Position numbers and translations under genes: made by a program | Source: Lotus japonicus | Lineage: Eukaryota > Streptophyta > Magnoliopsida > Fabales > Fabaceae | NCBI RefSeq assembly: GCF_012489685.1 | Contig: NC_080043.1 | Coordinates: forward strand, 67,077,920 to 67,141,919 | Direction: 5' to 3' | DNA: 64,000 bases | In this document: one piece after another, positions 45,401 to 54,542 of the stretch | How positions within the stretch are numbered: the stretch's first letter is position 1 | Layout: each line of letters begins with the position of its first letter | Notes under the pieces: generated by a model | The model's input: the letters and a program-made list of their open reading frames with translations, nothing else | Told to the model about the DNA's origin: nothing | The model's database searches: none

Positions 45401-46178
45401 TGTTAGAAGACGCTGTCGAAAAGGCTGGTGGGAAACTTGGTAAGCCAGAGATATTTCTCGGCTCCACAGATGCGCGCTATTTCCGGAAACTTGGATTACC
45501 AGCAATTGGATTTTCACCTATGGCAAACACTCCTATGCTGCTCCATGACCACAATGAGGTGATTCCTTTGATTTATTGTGTGCATAATTCATCATTTTGC
45601 TATTATGCTTTCTGTAGAACCAAATATCTGATTTCTTATTTAGAAGTGAGGCTTGCATGACATCCTAATTAAGACATATCTTTCATGAATCGTGAATATG
45701 CGTTGCATTAGGAGCTAACGAATATATATCTAAATGAATATACAACTGTGTCTACTTTGTGTTTATTCTGAGAAATGAATAGATTTGTTGAGTTGGGTGG
45801 TATCCTAGTGAGAAAAGCAGGGCCAGAACGTTTGGTTACACAAAATCAGTGTTTTGTTCTAGTTGGTCAGTTTTTCTCTCAAAAGCTTTGGTATAGAAGC
45901 CGAGTTTTGTTTTGTTTTTTACTTTTTTTAATTTGTTCTTTTCTTTTTTTTGGCATGAAATTGCACTAGTCCTAATTGACTTCCATTCTTTGCAAACATT
46001 TATTTCTGGATTTACTGTAACTGCATGGGTTGGAGTTCAACCTTGACTTAAGCGCTACTTCTTCTTTATGCAGTTTCTGAACAAAGATGAATACTTGAAA
46101 GGGATTAAAATCTATGAGTCAATAATTGAAACATATTCATCATTCGATGGTCATGGAAGACCCAGAGATGAGTTATGA
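42491..46178 (+). pseudogene. ACY1: Aminoacylase-1 (M20 peptidase family), broken in exon 1
   Basis: Five exons: 42,491-42,862; 43,913-44,175; 44,501-44,638; 45,319-45,558; 46,074-46,178 (TGA). Exons 2-5 join cleanly in phase and encode the dimerisation domain and the second half of the catalytic domain (FVMNLQPSEAEAGFDIRVPP, STDARYFRKLGLPAIGFSP, MLLHDHNE) and end in RPRDEL, ER-retention-like. The start has a signal peptide (ITLLIFLSASFLATG) and RFQQYLQIQTDHPNPQYTEA. At about 42,687 the frame jumps into GMQYLEAVRRLKARSF...DEEIGGVDG. Relative to family members, some 75-80 residues are missing, including the HxDVVP zinc ligands, and the frame shifts. Aminoacylase hydrolyses N-acyl amino acids; this copy should be inactive. 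A sequencing or assembly error is the alternative. Poly(A) signal AATAAA is at 46,277-46,282. Confidence 0.85.
43107..43387. mobile_element. PIF/Harbinger (Tourist-like) MITE in aminoacylase intron 1
   Basis: 281 bp, beginning GGCCCAGTTTGGAAAAGCTT and ending with the inverse of GGCCCCGTTTGGATAAACAG, flanked by TAA on both sides (43,104-43,106 and 43,388-43,390). The inside repeats AGCTTATG / CATAAGCT on both strands, giving a strongly self-pairing transcript. Confidence 0.8.
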
Positions 46179-46276
46179 GCAAGACTGGCACCTTCCCTGT
46201 TCTTAAGTCCTACTTTCATGTAACATCAGTTTGTCAGCATTGATAAGCTAGTTGAAAGCGACGAGCTAGCTGATTG

Positions 46277-46282
46277 AATAAA
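46277..46282 (+). terminator. Poly(A) signal of the aminoacylase locus
   Basis: AATAAA, 98 bases after the stop codon. Confidence 0.45.
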
Positions 46283-46713
46283 AAGTGTTTGGTATACATA
46301 TGTGCTTATTTTTTATATTAGCATTACTTTTTTTAATTTTTTGTCTTTGACCGATGTTCTACAGTGTAAACAGTTTGATTTCCTCCTCATATACATAGGA
46401 AAGTGAAACAAAAGCCTTTAATTTTATTGGGTCCATATTCTTGATGGATATAGAAATTTGTTCATTGTTCTCCAACCCTTTTCTTTTCACAATATAGCAA
46501 TATGTATCTACAAGTTTACAACGAATCACTAATACATATGAATTTCTTTTCACATGCATCAGACAACTAGCATTACAATAACACCACTAGATAAGAACTA
46601 TAAGTGATGATGTAAGTAGTAACCAAAGAAGATAAGAACTACAATAACAAGAAAAAAAAACATATATAATATATGATAGAAAATAATAGATAAAATAATC
46701 AAATATTCAAACC

Positions 46714-47085
46714 CTATGACATATCAAAGCTTAACAAATCATATTGAAGGTGCTGGTTCGACTGCTCCACCAAGGATCTCGAAAGAAACTCACTGTAATA
46801 CTCATGTTCAAACAAATTAGTGGCGGTCTCACTATGCAAACAGCCCTGAGGTGCATCCACTATCCATTGTTGAGTAATTGAATTACCCTTTTGCTCTTTC
46901 TCATGATCAGAACCACCATTCACTTCCAAGGGCATATTGAACTTATCAATTTCCGCAACATTGGAGTCTTGGCCAGTAAGCTCTTGCACAAGAGCTCTGA
47001 AGTTAGAAGCACTAGCCTTCACCTTCACAGGGCTTGAAATATAAGTAACTTTGATCTCCTTTTTGACCCTTCTATTGTTCTTCAT
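46714..47085 (-). CDS. VQ-motif protein (SIB1-like)
   Basis: A single-exon 123-aa gene, as usual for plant VQ proteins. The VQ motif FRALVQELTG is at about residues 29-38, preceded by a basic segment (MKNNRRVKKEIKVTYISSPV) and KVKASASNF; this KVTYISSPVKVKA lead-in is typical of sigma-factor-binding (SIB1) and VQ16/VQ23-type proteins. The rest is acidic and Gln/Ser-rich, ending HLQYDLLSFDMS. VQ proteins bind WRKY factors (group I/IIc) through the motif and modulate defence genes; SIB proteins also enter plastids. Upstream there is a TATA box (47,210-47,201) and W-box cores at 47,245-47,240 (minus) and 47,309-47,313 (plus), suggesting WRKY control. Confidence 0.9.
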   Translation of the reverse strand: MKNNRRVKKEIKVTYISSPVKVKASASNFRALVQELTGQDSNVAEIDKFNMPLEVNGGSDHEKEQKGNSITQQWIVDAPQGCLHSETATNLFEHEYYSEFLSRSLVEQSNQHLQYDLLSFDMS

Positions 47086-47200
47086 AATTATATATCACCT
47101 GGCTAATGTTGCTGACACTGGTGTTTGTTTGTGTATCTTTGCAGTTGTATAGAACAGAAAATGTATAGTGGATTATAATATGCACAACTTGCACAAGCTC

Positions 47201-47210
47201 TTTATATATA
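47201..47210 (-). promoter_or_regulatory. TATA box of the VQ gene
   Basis: TATATATAAA on the minus strand, about 116 bases before the ATG, leaving a leader of roughly 85 bases. Confidence 0.6.
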
Positions 47211-47239
47211 AGGGTGTGTGGGGACAGTGGGGTTGTGTT

Positions 47240-47245
47240 GGTCAA
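47240..47245 (-). promoter_or_regulatory. W-box upstream of the VQ gene
   Basis: TTGACC on the minus strand, about 35 bases above the TATA box. A second TTGAC core is at 47,309-47,313 on the plus strand. WRKY factors bind this element; use in vivo is inference. Confidence 0.4.
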
Positions 47246-47313
47246 ATGGTGAGGGTTCGTGGAAAGTGGCTATGGTTTGAAAAATTGGTAAGGGGGAAAA
47301 GGTGTTATTTGAC

Positions 47314-48044
47314 TGTGGAAATGGATGAGGTATGAGGAAAAATTAACTAAACTAGAGGATGAGAATGGAGATACTTACGTGACCCGTAATTAAGCACTAG
47401 TATACACATGTATTTTGTGACACCGCCAGTATTATTAATTTATTATAATAGTTGGAGTTCAATGAATGATTCACGCACGTGCGCAGTCATGTATGACTGC
47501 GATTCGGATGAACTTCGGCACTTAGAAGTTAGAACCAGAAGATCCAATTTGACTTTTTTATGTTTTTTGGTATTGACTAGTGATACAATTTGATTTGGCT
47601 TGCTGTAAAAATGATTTTTAAAAAACAGTGAGTTTTACTCAATGACCCACATATTGCACTGACTAAAACATAACTGTTTGAAGTTCAGGTCGAAAATATA
47701 ATCCTCAAACCCGCATTTTTAAGACATTTGGCTTCACTACACGTAAATATTTATTCTTTAATTTCTTCTTGCTTGCAGCTATATAATCTTGTTTTAGCTG
47801 GAAATATCCATATTATGGTGGAATTAATTCTTTCAACAAAAGTTTTTCTTTATCTGTAAAACTCAAATCCGTTTTGTATATGAAAAATTAAACATATACC
47901 ACTTAAATTAACCACTTATTTGTACTACACATATTAAAATTGTGAGAATAATTAAAATAAAAAAGTAAGAGAAAGTTTAATTACACTCACCTCCCTACTT
48001 GTATAAAAAGTTAAAAACCTACACTCTCTCCCTATAGAGAAACC
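47314..48044. other. Intergenic region upstream of the VQ gene
   Basis: AT-rich; no gene is seen. A palindromic patch, 'cacgcacgtgcgc', lies at 47,472-47,484. Confidence 0.4.
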
Positions 48045-48229
48045 AATAATGATTTGTTCACACCTCTCTTTTGAGGTGGAGAGGTGGAATGATGAGAGAG
48101 ATAGGAAGAAAAGAAAAAGTAAGAGAGAGAAAATATGAGATGTGATAGATGATAAGATGAGAGAGATAGAAATAAAATAAGGTGGAAATGAAGTGTTTAA
48201 AAAATAAGGTGTGTATATATCATTACTCA
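48045..48229 (+). mobile_element. Purine-rich MITE, copy 6
   Basis: Both termini present: left 'aataatgatttgttcacacc', right 'ggtgtgtatatatcattact'. It is the copy best suited for defining the family ends. Confidence 0.75.
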
Positions 48230-49289
48230 TAGAGAAACTTCACTCTTCTTCTCTCGAATTTCAAAATTCGGTATCTCTTATAAATATTTATTACACTTAA
48301 GTGCATTTTAGTATTATTGTACGTTTTAATGGTTTAAATGATTGTGGATGAATCTTCTAGATGAAAATTTTATTTTCCTTATAACTATTAATATCATGAT
48401 TAATATTAATTTTAATTATTCGTAACGTTTTTTTCTTGTGAACTTGCATCACTTAAATATTTATTTTTATCTAAATAGAGTAAAAGATACACATAAGTAG
48501 CCTAATTATATATTAAAATGGACCAAAGTATGATATACATTTATTTCTTAAGACAGTTGAAATAAGAGGGGAAGAGTGTAATTGAGACTTCTTTGAAGGG
48601 ATAAAGTATAAGATTTGAAATACAAGGAGATGAGGAGTGTAATTAATTAAGACTTTTCTCAAGAGAAAAGTTGAATAAACCTCTTACTCTCCTTTCTCTC
48701 ATGTACACACTCTATCTCTCTTATGTGCAAAAAAATTCTAAAAAAATTGTTAAAAAATAAAAATCTGAGTTTATGGACGACTTGGATAAATTTTATCAAA
48801 TGGGTGGATTGGATTTTCTAAAACTATTTTAGTGGATCTTTAATGAGTTAGTGTATACTTCTTGACCCATTTATTGCTTATCCAAAAAACAAAAAAAACT
48901 TCTTGACCCATTCATTATTATCTATATCCATATTCATCTAATGCATACATTTGCCACCCCTACCAAGAAGGGAAGAAATTGGAATCGGGAACATAGTGGA
49001 GGGCCTTGCAAGTTGCAATGCATTGAAAGGCCAAGAAATCGGTTGAGTTCAATATAGTTGGTGCGGATTGAAGGAAACAGAGGAAAATAGAGTAAACGCA
49101 AGAAGAACCACTTGCTGTTCAAATTCAAGGGGATGATGAATCATTTCTCAACAATCTTTTGGTGAAAATAGAGTGGAGAAATTTTGGAAATTTGGAGTGT
49201 GAATGAATCAAGTTGTTTTTTAAAATAAAACTATTTTCCTGTTGTTGATGGTTAATTAATTCTGGTTTTTGGAATGTGGTGTTTCCTTC
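48230..49289. other. Intergenic sequence
   Basis: AT-rich. From about 48,960 onward the sequence is less AT-rich and may hold further decayed parts of the COBW pseudogene, but I could not align them. Confidence 0.35.
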
Positions 49290-49531
49290 AATGATTTGTG
49301 ATGTGGAAAGAGCTGTGATAAATGAAGGGGGATAGAGGTTGAATCTTGGGCAGAGAATGGAAAGTCTTGACCATATATTGTTGGAAACCACTGGGTAGAC
49401 AAATCTTGCACCTTTGGCATATGTTCTTTGGTTGGATGAACAGTTGGAATCAGAAGTGAATCTTGATTCTATTGTCACTGTGGTGGATGCAAAAAATGTA
49501 CGCTTCCAGCTTGATGAGCATGGTGCCTGGC
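49290..49531 (+). pseudogene. COBW-domain (G3E GTPase) protein pseudogene fragment
   Basis: Plus-strand translation gives DVERAVINEGG, stop, then ESLDHILLETTG, stop, then VLWLDEQLESEVNLDSIVTV and VVDAKNVRFQLDE. These are consecutive conserved blocks of plant COBW/ZNG1-type metal chaperone GTPases; the intact family reads '...LETTGLANPAP...'. Two in-frame stops and loss of the Cys-rich 'CxCC' segment between the first blocks make it non-functional. The P-loop part is not visible. The lack of introns across these blocks suggests either one exon or a processed copy. Confidence 0.7.
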
Positions 49532-50202
49532 TAGGAATATCTCATTGTGACTGTTAAGTTGCTTAAGGAAATCTAATGGTTAGAAATCTTGGTTCACGGG
49601 TAGACTATATTTTTCCTGGTCCCATACTAGACAAAGCCATGCTCCATAAATTTTAAGCTTATACTGTGTGGTGTACGATGTGCTATGTTTGGAGTTCTTG
49701 AAACATAGTAATAGAACATTTATTCAAATGTATATGTATCAATTTACAAGTGATCATACTAATATAGAAATAGAATTGGTTAACACGCTTGACCCATTGA
49801 AAGGCCTACACAATAATATCACACGACTTCATGAGAACTAAATTCTGCTCTAGTTTTTTTGCCCTGTGAACTAAGCCTTCTGTCAGCCAAACTGCCATCG
49901 TTCTCGAATATGTCCTGCAGCTTTAAATTGAAATATTAGAAAAACATCAATATAAATGAGAGCAGGTATTGTTATAGCTCAAGAAGAATGCAGCATTTAC
50001 CATTTGATCAAAAAATGGAAGACTCAGACATCTTCTCTTCTTATGCCAAAGCCACAGCCACCTGCTCTTCCATCACAAAATCCTTGGTCAACTGCTTTCT
50101 CCCACCGAAGCCTCAGCCACCTGCTCATCTGAATTTGGAAAGAACTTCAAGTGTTGTCTGAGATTGAATCTTATTCCTTGACACAAAAGAGGCACCAGCA
50201 CT
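49532..50202. other. 3' flank of the NLR gene
   Basis: Probably includes the NLR 3' UTR. A minus-strand stretch at 49,920-49,840 would read LQDIFENDGSLADRRLSSQG after a CAG acceptor, so a spliced 3' exon is possible but unproven. Confidence 0.4.
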
Positions 50203-53200
50203 CTATCTTGAGAAAACACTGTCATTGATTTTTATGTTACTGATATGAGCTATCTTGAACCAATCTGCACCTACCGGATTCAAGAGCTTCTGAGTCAACA
50301 TTGGGGATTCTTTGATGCCAAGGAAAGTCAAGGAAGAAGGCAAAACTTCTGGCAAGGAACTTAGTTTCTCACAATAGTTGATCTCCAGTGACTCAAGAGC
50401 TGTCAGCTGCTGAAGCCCACGGTAATCCAAGACTTCTAGACTTGGGAGTTTGCTGATGTAAAGAGAGTTGAGGTTAATAGGGAAAAGGTCTTTCTCTGGG
50501 AATGACTTCATGCCCATACATCCACTTTCAATCTCGAAACGATGAAGGCAGTGAAGTGATTTTAAATTCCACTCCTTTTGTGGTATAAGTTTGTCACAAA
50601 AGCCAATAGACAGCAACTTCAAACAAGAAGGTAGCCCCCCTTCAGGTAATGACTCAAGTTCTGGGCATCTATTTAAAATTACTGATTGAAGAGATGTGAG
50701 ACTGTTCATGTAATTGGGAAGTGACCTAAGATTTTCGCAATTGGAGACTGAAAGTGATCTAAGACAGGGAGAAAGCAATCCCTTTGCTGGGAAGGACACG
50801 AGATTGGAGCAACCCCGAATGTCCAGAGACTCAAGTGAAAGATTATTGCTCTGGCTTTCCTCTATTGTAAGGGACTCTAAATTGGGACAATCCCAGATAC
50901 AAAGAAGTTTAAGTTTCGGGAAAAGGTTTAAGGTTAAAGACTTCATAGATTCACAGCTACTACCAATGAACAGATGTTCCAAGAATTCAAAATTACAAGT
51001 AAAGGGTAGGAGGAACTCTAATTTTCTGCACTTGTGCAAGTAAAGGGTTCTCAAGGAACTGGGGTACCACTGCTCAGTCAAGTTCTTGAGAGAAAAGCAA
51101 CCAATTATATACAACTCCGCGAGATTGGTGCATTTGTTCATCAGCAGTGAAGATGGTAAATTCACAAGCTGTAATACATTTGAAACTTTAAGGCTTTCAA
51201 AACAAGTCCTTAAATCAAATGTATTTTGGACATCAGCATTTGCATTGATTGGAGATTGTGCGCCATGGCCATGAGACGTGTCAGCGATGTAAGTACTATA
51301 CTTCAAGTTCATATCTTCTTCTGTTCTGGAGCCATGTAGCTCAGATGATGTTCTTTCAAAATATTGCATATCCGAGATCAAGCCTGAGGTATCAACGATA
51401 TCACCATTTCCATCAAAGCTGAAATGAAAGTTTGCTAGAGACAAAGCTAGGTCATGAACCATATCATGCATTGTGAAATCCATGCTGTCACCACTATGTG
51501 ACCTTATGAGAAATGATCTTGCTACAAGAAAATCAAAATACTTATAGCCAAGCTCCTCCATGGTTTCACTATATTCCTGCGGAATGAAACCTTCTGCCAT
51601 CCACAAGAGGACCACTTCCCTCTTCTTGAATTTGTAACCCTTAGGAAAGATGACAAGATAAGTTATGCATGGTTTTAGTTGCGAAGGAAGATCAAGATAG
51701 AATAATCTTACAAAAGGGATAGGAAGATCCATGTTGGTCCGATCCCATTCTGGGCTCCTCCATATATCCACCCATTCCTTATATTCCTTCTTGTGTAGGA
51801 GACCCCCGAGCATTTTAGCAGCTAAAGGAACACCCCCACATTTCTCCAAGATCTTTCTTCCCACTTCTTCCAGCTGAGGAGAACAACCGGGCCTCTGGTT
51901 TCCAAAACAATGCTCTGAAAACACGGACCAGCAATGCTCCATGGATAAGAAATCCAGATGCAGAACATGATCAGCAAGCATTTGTAATGCAGCCTCCGTG
52001 GTCCCTGTGGCTAGGATGATGGCACTTCCTCTTGCAGCACATTCAAAGCATGCTTGAAGGATCTTCCACTGGTGAACAACACAACAACCATCCAACACAA
52101 GCAGCAATCTCCTTCCAGTGAAGCTCTTTCGTAAGAGAGGTATCAGGTCTTGCAACACGTCATCTTGGTCGAAATCAACTTTGAGAATTCCAAGCATGAT
52201 TCTTGCTAAAGTCTCAGCATCCAGTTGGTAACTAGGAAATGTTAACCAAACTCTAAGTTCAAACCATGCCTTCACTTTGTGATCCTCATAAACAACACGA
52301 GTAAGTGTCGTCTTCCCAATCCCACCTGGGCCCACTATACCAAGCACAGGCATGCCTGTGTTTGTGCTGTCATCATCGGAATCAGACATGGATAGCAAAA
52401 ATTCAATAACTTGATCCTTTTCTTTTTGTCTCCCATAAAAACAATTGGTTAATTCCAAATTATAAGGTCGCAACTTTGGCAGAGCTCTACCTTCTTTCAC
52501 CAGCTCTGAATATATTAGCGTTCGATGAGGATTGAGTTCTCTTAACGGCTGAATGTTAGACTTCATACAAGACAATGCTTTAAGAGTCTTTTCTTTTTCT
52601 AACACCATGATTTTACCCGTAACATTAAGAAATATAAAATCAGGTTGTGTCTGAATAATCGGCAACTCTTGCAAATTTTCACAACCCACCAAGCTCAACT
52701 GTGAACATGTTGAATCAAGTAGCTGTTCAATTGCAGTACCAGAAAGGTTAAGATAATTGAGAAGCCTAAGATCACCTATTGAGTCAGGCAACTTTTGCAA
52801 CTTTGAACAACCCGCCAAGACCAAATCTGTCAAGTTATGGAGGAAACATGTTGAATCAGGTAGCTCTTGGATTGCAGTACCAGAAAGGTTTAGATACTTG
52901 AGAAGCCTAAGATTACCTATTAAGCCAGGCAACTTTTGCAATTTTGCACAACCCGCCAAATTCAAATTTGTCAAGTTATAGAGGAAACACATTGAATCAG
53001 GTAGATCTTCAATTGCAGTACCAGAAAGGTCTAGATGTTCGAGAAGTCTAAAATTGCCTATTGAGTCAGACAACTTATGCAATTTCGAACAACCCGCCAA
53101 ATTCAAATTTGTCAAGTAATGGAGGAAACACATTGAATCAGGTAGATCTTCGATTGCGGTACCAGAAAGGTCAAGAGATTGGAGAAATCTAAGATGGCTT

Positions 53201-53544
53201 ATTGAGTGAGCCAACTTATGTTCCAATAATGTTTCGTTCAGACCCACCAACTTCAACGATTTTAAGTTTGTAGTGGAGTAAGGCATGTTAATAAAATTGG
53301 AATATCTAACCGCCAAGACAGGGTTAATCCGCAGATATCTTAAATGAAGCAGTTTATCCCATATGCAGTCGTATTTCATAGGCGTGGTGGTCCTACTCCT
53401 ACTCCTACCCATTCCGGCCAAACCAGTTTTAGGAATGACAAGAGATTTTGATGCAAATTTTTGTGACGCTTGGTTGCCTGATTCAAGAACAAAACCACCC
53501 CCAACCTCGCTCAAAGCCAGTAAGTTGCCAAGGATTTCGTGCAT
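50203..53544 (-). CDS. NLR immune receptor-like protein with LRRs on both sides of the NB-ARC
   Basis: A single open frame of 1,113 aa. Residues 1-25 (MHEILGNLLALSEVGGGFVL) look like the end of a coiled-coil/linker. Residues 65-300 are leucine-rich repeats, including three and a half 47-residue copies of a 'LDLSGTAIEDLPDS...' unit (124-295). NB-ARC follows: P-loop GPGGIGKTT (405-413), kinase-2 LLVLDG (481-486), RNBS-B GSAIILATGTT (506-516), GLPL CGGVPLAAK (569-577), RNBS-D around 626-653, MHD at 692-694. Late-type LRRs fill 795-1,095. RNBS-D and the WMAEGF motif place it with CC-NLRs of the R13L1/RPP13-like type. In normal CNLs early LRRs follow MHD; here they sit in front. Kinase-2 lacks its second Asp and RNBS-B lacks its Arg. 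It could be a rearranged pseudogene, but the 3.3-kb frame is intact. The ATG is the first after an in-frame TAA near 53,592. Confidence 0.85.
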   Translation of the reverse strand: MHEILGNLLALSEVGGGFVLESGNQASQKFASKSLVIPKTGLAGMGRSRSRTTTPMKYDCIWDKLLHLRYLRINPVLAVRYSNFINMPYSTTNLKSLKLVGLNETLLEHKLAHSISHLRFLQSLDLSGTAIEDLPDSMCFLHYLTNLNLAGCSKLHKLSDSIGNFRLLEHLDLSGTAIEDLPDSMCFLYNLTNLNLAGCAKLQKLPGLIGNLRLLKYLNLSGTAIQELPDSTCFLHNLTDLVLAGCSKLQKLPDSIGDLRLLNYLNLSGTAIEQLLDSTCSQLSLVGCENLQELPIIQTQPDFIFLNVTGKIMVLEKEKTLKALSCMKSNIQPLRELNPHRTLIYSELVKEGRALPKLRPYNLELTNCFYGRQKEKDQVIEFLLSMSDSDDDSTNTGMPVLGIVGPGGIGKTTLTRVVYEDHKVKAWFELRVWLTFPSYQLDAETLARIMLGILKVDFDQDDVLQDLIPLLRKSFTGRRLLLVLDGCCVVHQWKILQACFECAARGSAIILATGTTEAALQMLADHVLHLDFLSMEHCWSVFSEHCFGNQRPGCSPQLEEVGRKILEKCGGVPLAAKMLGGLLHKKEYKEWVDIWRSPEWDRTNMDLPIPFVRLFYLDLPSQLKPCITYLVIFPKGYKFKKREVVLLWMAEGFIPQEYSETMEELGYKYFDFLVARSFLIRSHSGDSMDFTMHDMVHDLALSLANFHFSFDGNGDIVDTSGLISDMQYFERTSSELHGSRTEEDMNLKYSTYIADTSHGHGAQSPINANADVQNTFDLRTCFESLKVSNVLQLVNLPSSLLMNKCTNLAELYIIGCFSLKNLTEQWYPSSLRTLYLHKCRKLEFLLPFTCNFEFLEHLFIGSSCESMKSLTLNLFPKLKLLCIWDCPNLESLTIEESQSNNLSLESLDIRGCSNLVSFPAKGLLSPCLRSLSVSNCENLRSLPNYMNSLTSLQSVILNRCPELESLPEGGLPSCLKLLSIGFCDKLIPQKEWNLKSLHCLHRFEIESGCMGMKSFPEKDLFPINLNSLYISKLPSLEVLDYRGLQQLTALESLEINYCEKLSSLPEVLPSSLTFLGIKESPMLTQKLLNPVGADWFKIAHISNIKINDSVFSR
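52660..53175 (-). repeat. Tandem 141-bp repeats in the N-terminal LRR of the NLR
   Basis: Three full units and one partial, each encoding 47 residues (residues 124-170, 171-217, 218-264 and 265 to about 295). The nucleotide copies remain close, so the duplication is recent relative to the rest of the gene. Each unit equals two LRRs. Confidence 0.85.
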
Positions 53545-53851
53545 CCTTGATTCAATTTTCTTATCAAATCTAGTGAGAGAAACGTATTTTTAACGACCGA
53601 TGAAATAGATATTAGTTATCATCCAGAAACAAAAGATGAATACTCAATCGCTAAAGTGTATATTGTATTTATAAGTAATAGAAGAAAGAATGTAACTTAG
53701 AATCTAAAGGTGATTAAAATGCACAGGTCTGGGAAGAGAAATCCAAAACGTGCAAAAGAAAAGGTTGAACAAGTACAAATAGTAGGTATTGTTTTTCCTT
53801 TCAAAATTAAACAGCAACATTGTAACTTACATGATTGAAAGCTTCATATCA
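53545..53851. other. Spacer between the NLR and protease genes
   Basis: Only 307 bp separate the stop of the protease gene (53,852) from the NLR ATG (53,544), both on the minus strand. It must contain the protease 3' UTR and the NLR promoter or leader. No clear TATA box is seen. Confidence 0.5.
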
Positions 53852-54542
53852 TCATCTTCTCAGAAAAGGTCCAAAATCTTTAAGTGGCAATACCTTCAGA
53901 CAAGACATCAAAAGATTAGGGAAAATTGACAAAGGAAAAAAGCGGGGAAAAGGAGGTGTAGGCTTGTGACTGTGGTGTGTGTTTAGATCATACATAAACC
54001 TACCCTCCAAAATATCCTGCCCTGAATAAGGCCATAAGGAACAGGACCAAAATTTCTAGAATCCTTGGAGTTAAAGATGTTATCTCCCTCCACCCAAACA
54101 TGACCCTTTGGAACCACAATAGTCTCAAGTTGATCACTGTCCATGGGACTAGGTAAGTATGTAACAGTATCACCCTCCATTCCAACGACGCGTTTGGTGA
54201 TAAACGTTGTGGGGTTTGCAGGTGAGCACAAGCATACAATATCTCCGCGAGTAACTTGACCAGATCGGGCAGAGATGGTTTCAGTGAGAAACAAGCTTGG
54301 AGTCAATTCAATTGCAGGAAGCATGCTAGGACCATAGGTCTGCAAGCAACATTGGAATAGGATATATAGTTGTTATTTATTAATGATGAAAAATAATTTA
54401 GATAACTCATGCTTACCGTAACAGGGAGTATGAGATATTTGGTGGTAACATGGAGAAAACAGCCGAACTTTACACAGAAGGATGAATATCCCCACGCTTG
54501 TTTTATAATAGGCCCAAATGACCCCAAGTTTCTCAGCCCCAT
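53852..54542 (-). CDS. Mitochondrial inner membrane protease subunit 1-like (S26 family)
   Basis: Three exons, 54,542-54,417; 54,339-54,004; 53,893-53,852, all phase 0 with GT-AG junctions, giving 167 aa, close to plant IMP1-like proteins. Exon 1 (MGLRNLGSFGPIIKQAWGYS) holds the N-terminal membrane-anchor region. The catalytic Ser47 is in TYGPSMLPA and the general-base Lys91 in TFITKRVVG, the Ser/Lys dyad of signal peptidase I enzymes. The third conserved box is GHVWVEGDN...DSRNFGPVPYGLIQGR. Exon 3 adds VLPLKDFGPFLRR. The enzyme would cut sorting signals of proteins delivered to the intermembrane space, as a partner of IMP2. Without the last splice the frame would end in VGLCMI just past a good donor (GTAGGT), so I prefer the spliced form. 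Confidence 0.88.

Noticed and set aside
49125..49478. 117-codon minus-strand frame
   Set aside because: Antisense of the COBW pseudogene; the plus-strand blocks match a family, this strand does not.
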